Positions 59,605-64,000 of a stretch of DNA of 64,000 nt are shown here, in pieces (within the stretch, counting starts at the first letter, position 1; every line of letters begins with the position of its first letter). Origin of the DNA: Quillaja saponaria (Eukaryota; Streptophyta; Magnoliopsida; Fabales; Quillajaceae); NCBI GenBank assembly GCA_029379385.1, contig CM055614.1, positions 17,031,994 through 17,095,993 of the forward strand, written 5' to 3'. A program made the translations under genes and the position numbers. The notes below the pieces were generated by a model. That model was given only the letters and a program-made list of their open reading frames with translations. It had not been told where the DNA came from and did not search any database.

Positions 59605-61186
59605 ATTATACGATTTTTAATTTATTTGTACTAACTTCAGTTACATTGTTATAGATATTATCAGAGTTGTTTTGAAGGCTATGGATACAAAAGTCATTAG
59701 TAGAAAATCTACTAGTTCTCCTCTGTCACTTTGCAAAATTATCATTGTTGATGATAGCTCCTCAGTAATAAAACTAACCATGTTTGATCGATTGGTTCAT
59801 AATGAATGTGAAGAGATTGGTCATATGATCAAGGATGTACCTATTGTCCTAGCTTCTAATTTCAGAAGAACTAACTTTCATGGTAATATTTTTTTTTTTG
59901 GTCGAATTCTAATATATTTTCCCTCAAGTATTATAAAGAAATATTATACTAACTATTATTAATTCTGATATAATAATATATTTTGACATAAATGTAAATG
60001 TAGGTTTTGGTTTAGCAACTACATCAAATACCTGTGTATTTATTAATGAAGAAATCATGGAAGTTCAACGTTTGAGAAATTGGAATCTCATTATTTAATT
60101 TTTATCTTTCTATCAACTTAATCTAATATTTCGTTTAAACTTGAATGTGTTAATTCAATATATATTTCATGATGCTATTAGTTTTTAAACTTACTCATTT
60201 CATATTTATTTTTATTTATAGCTAAGGGAAGTTTATTTTATCAATTATATAATGATTTTATAGGTTTGAAAGCCATCAAGATGAATATAATGATTTATAC
60301 TTAAAGGCTAAAAATTTTCAAACTAATGATGAGCGTACTATGATTACTACTGAAATGCCATCAATCTCTAAACTATCTAAACATGGTGTAAGCACTCCCT
60401 AAATAATATGAATATTTTATTTTCAAATTATCAATTTATTATGTGTTTCACTTAAAACATGTTTACTAATTGTTACTGCCGCTCTATTGGTGATTTAGAT
60501 TAACGATCAGTTTGTCATAGTTGCTATCAAACCAAATGGTTCTACTAAAAAATTATGGTATTCTTTTTGTGATAATTGTGGAAGAAGCACTGATGATGAA
60601 TTGAAATCTATTTTCTAATGTCAATAATGTCGAAAGAGTAATTGTATTTCAGTTCCTAGGTACCCATCTTATTTATAAAAAAATAAATAAAATTAGTTAT
60701 ATGCTTTGTTTATAATGCAGATATCTCATAACATATCTCTTTATAATTTTTATAGATGCGTCTTTTGAGTTGAGTTATTTGACGACACTAGTTCTATAAA
60801 TTCATCATTGTTTGGATCGTCAACTGAAAAAGTTATTGGAAAATTGGCAAATAAAGTTGTCAAATTACTCCCCGAGGTATGATTATTTAATTATATTATT
60901 TTATAATCTTACTAATAAAATTTATTATTTGTATAGTATGTAAGTTAATTAAATAATTGTTTGTAATTATGCAAACAGGCACACATATATATTATAAATT
61001 ATGATATAAAAATTTTATAGATTAAATATTATTTGGTTTTTACAGGACCGTGACAAAATCATGGAAGAAATTATGACAAGTGCTGAGATCAAGAAATATC
61101 AAGTAAATGTTGTTTTGATTAATTCTTTGACATCTTCATCAAAAATTTTGAAGCACAAGAATGTCAAAGATATTAATGATGCGTAA
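59063..61186 (+). pseudogene. RPA1-like gene of a Helitron, multi-exon
   Basis: It shows homology to the large subunit of replication protein A, a single-strand DNA-binding protein. Likely exons are: 59063-59157 (SELSEITKNWTTKLRVLEKSRP); 59304 to about 59413 or later (GVAYNDDIPFFNETLAIFGTYMFSNG, first OB fold); 59655-59882 (DIIRVVLKAMDTKVISRKS, IKLTMFDRLVHNECEEI, VPIVLASNFRRTNFHG, second OB fold); 60004-60083 (TSNTCVFINEEIMEVQRLRNW); 60264-60385; 60499-60659 (LWYSFCDNCGRS, then CQ-stop-C, the zinc ribbon); 60756-60876 (LFDDTSSINSSLFG, GKLANKVVKLLPE); 61046-61186. Most junctions have GT/AG. Lesions are a frameshift after the ATG, two stops in the zinc ribbon and a lost donor after LRNW. It starts 430 bases past the helicase stop, the usual layout of plant Helitrons that carry RPA. 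The 96-codon frame 59672-59962 is the second OB exon read into its intron. Confidence 0.87.
59573..59602. repeat. (TA)n microsatellite in an RPA intron
   Basis: An uninterrupted TA run lies just upstream of the second OB-fold exon. Confidence 0.9.
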
Positions 61187-61970
61187 AAAAATATTTGTCA
61201 TTATATATAATGATATGCAAATATATATATATATATATCTTAATAAATTTCTACAATGTAATATTATTATATATATATTATTTATGTGTACACAATCAGT
61301 ATGACTTGTTGATGTATTAACTTTTGTTTGTATTATGTTTAATAATAATTTAAATATTAATATAACTATGGGCTTTATAATTATTAATATTTGTAATAAG
61401 AATGTATATATATTTTTTTATCAATTGTTTCATATTATCGTTTTATTGAGTATTTTTAAATGAACTATAACAATTTTTCAAATACAATTTATTATACAAA
61501 AATAGATTAAAAGTCCAAATAGGCTAAGTAATAAATAATCTAAATTAATTAAACTTATACACACATGATAAATATATTTACATTTAAAAGCATATGAAAG
61601 TAAGTGTATATACATTTATTACATTTTAATAATAATATTTGACTTTATGGTCCTTTTGTGTAAGTTGTCAAAATAATAATAATGTGGTGAGAAAAGCACT
61701 AAATCTATCTATATAGGCAAATAGCTATTTATCTGTAAGCAGTAAACATTTATATGAAAATTTAAGAAAACTTATTACATTTATATATTTTTTTAAAAGA
61801 ACAGTATTCAATATCAAAATTGATATATGTAAAAAAAATATATTTATATTCACCTAATAATATGAATACATCATAGATAAAGAAAACAATTTTAAAATAA
61901 AGGTGTGTTTAAAAACACATTTAATGAGATAAGGAAAATTATTAAAAATAATAATAAATTTAAAATTAAG
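61187..61970. other. AT-rich sequence after the RPA-like gene
   Basis: (TA)n lies near 61220. No Helitron 3' hairpin plus CTRR end could be placed with confidence, and no gene was seen. Confidence 0.4.
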
Positions 61971-64000
61971 TGTAACACCCTTCACAGAGGCATGACTAAT
62001 CGGAGGATTGGATAACTAAATCTCCGTAACCCTGAGTTCAAAACAAAGTAACAAACATGACTATTGACCCAACTAAAGAATAAAAGTAACTTTTATAAAG
62101 CAGAAGTTCATTGTAAAAGTTATTTTTTTGAAACAATTAATAATTTACTGAAAATTTTGGCAGAGGTTCCCTGCAATATAAAACATCTCTCAAAATACAA
62201 ACAGATATGTTGTATGACAGAGGTTCATACAACAATAATACAAAGACAACAAGGAGCTTCGCTTCATCTACATCATAAACATGACAAATAACTAGACTCT
62301 TATATCATACGAGATTAGACACCCCACATTTCTAGTGTGACTGCAACCTTTCATCCTTGACTTCAAGTTTGAGATACTAGAAAATACCTTGCCATACTCT
62401 GTTGGCAAGTCACTAGCTCAACGACACCATATATAGAACTCCTGCTACTAAAAAAAAATCCGTAAGAGTGGGGTGAGTCCTACGGATTCTGTGACTGAAA
62501 AAATCATACCCAAATGGTAATTGCATCAGTTAACACAAGTATATAACATATATAATCACTTAACATCATTTGACAATGTTCAGGTCTTAATTTAAAATAC
62601 ACGTACACAATTTGTAATATTTATAAATTCACAATTTACATGATTCAAAGGATCATAATTTAATCAGAGCAATTATAGCATATAGAGAAAACAAAGGGCC
62701 AATAAGTAACTCAGCTTCGTATAACAGTATCACCCACCATCGGGCATTTACACGCCTCACAATAGATTAATCTCTGTACATAATCCATCCTATCGGGATT
62801 GAGTACTCAAACTTTTAAAAATATTTATTAGAATCAGAATATCTCAGAATTTTAAATCAACATATCTTAGGTGCACATGGATCTCAGTTCCGGAAACAAA
62901 AATCATTTCTCAAAAAAATTTCAATTTGTTGGTCCTTATTAACTACAAAAAATTTCAAACAAGCTTGATACAAATAACTCATTAAAATATTGCACTTGCA
63001 TATTTATTTAAATATACATAATCATCTAGCCCCCAAAGACAACAATTAACAACTCACCTTTAACCGATTTCATTTGTCAAATACAATTGCGTTCATGCGT
63101 CTCATCAGGTCCACATTAGGATCAGGAACAGAAATTCATATTCTCAAATAATACTTAGTTCATAAACGTTATTGTTCTAATCCTTGAATTACTAAACTTA
63201 TATATATTAACTTATATGTATCTTTTGAAACTAATTTTGTTTAGGTATTTTCACCAATACCTTGTAGGAAACTTGGTTCCATATCTTATATGTATATACT
63301 ATATATACACATACCAAGAAATCAATATTAACTCATATTTTTTCATTCATCATTTTCCTAACATTAATTCCATGTTAAGTTAATCTTTTGGAATTAACCA
63401 AGTGATTAGATCATGAGATTCCAATCTCAGTCCCACTAAGTTTCAAGATTCTCTTTTCTAACAAACATTTCCTTATTCTTTGCCCATGAACTTTTTATTC
63501 AAAATTAATCCTTTACTATTTGTTCTTATATTTTCTGGTCAAATTTAATTAATAGTTAGTAACCAAGATTTAAATATATCAAGTTCTATTCAATATCCCA
63601 CGACTAGTTTCTTTTAGGCCTTTTAACAAACAACTTAAGGGAATTTTTACTTCACTTCATATGTGTGTGTATATATATATATACACACACACACATATAT
63701 ATACTTCTAAAAGAATCAACACAATTCTCTCATTTTATATGTTAATTATATTCCAAACATTGAATTTAATTTAGATTTAGAATTCACCTAATTCCTAAAC
63801 TACTTTCCCATTAATTAAGGACTCCATATATATATATATATACCAATTAAGCTAAAAAAAATAAATAAATAAAAATTCAGCTACGTTACCCTAAGTAACA
63901 ATTAATCTACTTGTTAAGATGTCCTACCCTAGCTGCCTTAGTTCAATGAATAACTAACACTCCAAAGAAGCCTCACAAGTGAAGGAAAAATAGCTCACAA
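61971..64000 (-). mobile_element. LTR of the main family, right end beyond window
   Basis: It begins TGTAACACCCTTCACAGAGG (TGTCAC mutated to TGTAAC). Blocks follow in order: TTGGATAACTAAATCTCCG, GGCAGAGGTTCCCTG, AAGGAGCTTCGCTTC, TAGTGTGACTGCAACC, CTTGCCATACTCTGTTGGCA, GGGGTGAGTCCTACGGATTC, GTAACTCAGCTTCG, ATCTTAGGTGCACATGG and the AATTTGTTGGTCCTTATT block. The purine-rich part begins at the window edge. A (TA)n(CA)n tract sits near 63667-63695. The 75-codon plus frame 62064-62291 is inside the LTR. Confidence 0.85.

Noticed and set aside
1..64000. A previously undescribed biological system
   Set aside because: All recognisable coding pieces belong to known transposon or plant gene families and are broken; the new aspects are structural.

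Overview
The window looks like a heterochromatic, transposon-saturated stretch of a flowering-plant (probable eudicot) nuclear genome. It is strongly AT-rich, full of (TA)n and poly-T tracts, has no open reading frame above about 120 codons, and every recognisable coding sequence belongs to a plant transposon family or to a decayed plant gene. I see no intact host gene, tRNA, rRNA or CRISPR array. The species cannot be named from the sequence.

One large LTR family dominates. On the + strand most copies read TGTCACACCC ... GTTATAACA, about 2.5-3.7 kb. Where internal sequence is kept, a complement of the initiator-tRNA-Met primer site (GCTCTGATAxCAACT) lies just left of TGTCAC, and a C/T-rich tract (a polypurine tract on the other strand) lies just right of GTTATAACA. 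These copies are therefore minus-strand Ty3/gypsy-type elements. Copies are seen at <1-499, 4432-5685, 7297-10045, 34875-41323 (interrupted), 37775-40497, 49359-50095, 52340-55663, 55781-58286 and 61971->64000. Plus-orientation copies are at 6535-11235 (interrupted), 41893-44108 and 44109-47253. Two are clean solo LTRs with perfect 5-bp target duplications (CCTAA, TGTTT). Two more have duplications with one mismatch. Three nests are readable.

Layout: 1-5685 holds gypsy LTR, PPT and PBS pieces and a dead plus-strand reverse transcriptase. 5686-11235 is LTR inside LTR. 11640-13190 is a Ty1/copia pol relic. 13198-16700 is another LTR element with a PPT and a gag-like minus-strand ORF. 17000-19476 is mostly featureless. 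19482-21293 is a complete small non-autonomous copia-type element (two LTRs, PPT, PBS, perfect CTATT duplication). 21299-21660 is a duplicated copia RNase H tail. 23780-28085 is AT-rich repeat split by an almost full-length RTE-type LINE with a 16-bp duplication. 28583-30730 is a tandem array of alternating long and short units. 30811-31266 is a foldback MITE-like element. 31800-32963 is an unrelated LTR-like remnant. 33850-34874 plus 41329 onward is a two-exon MLP/Bet v 1-like pseudogene whose 3' flank was split by nested LTRs. 41893-50095 is LTR pieces. 51127-58286 is a gypsy element (gag, leader, PBS, 5' LTR) split by a younger solo LTR. 58287-61186 is a Helitron remnant: PIF1-type helicase tail followed by an RPA1-like gene in at least seven exons. 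The window ends in another LTR.

There is no working pathway here. The value lies in the nested insertion record, the two 5'-terminus types of the main LTR family, the long/short tandem array and the Helitron RPA module.
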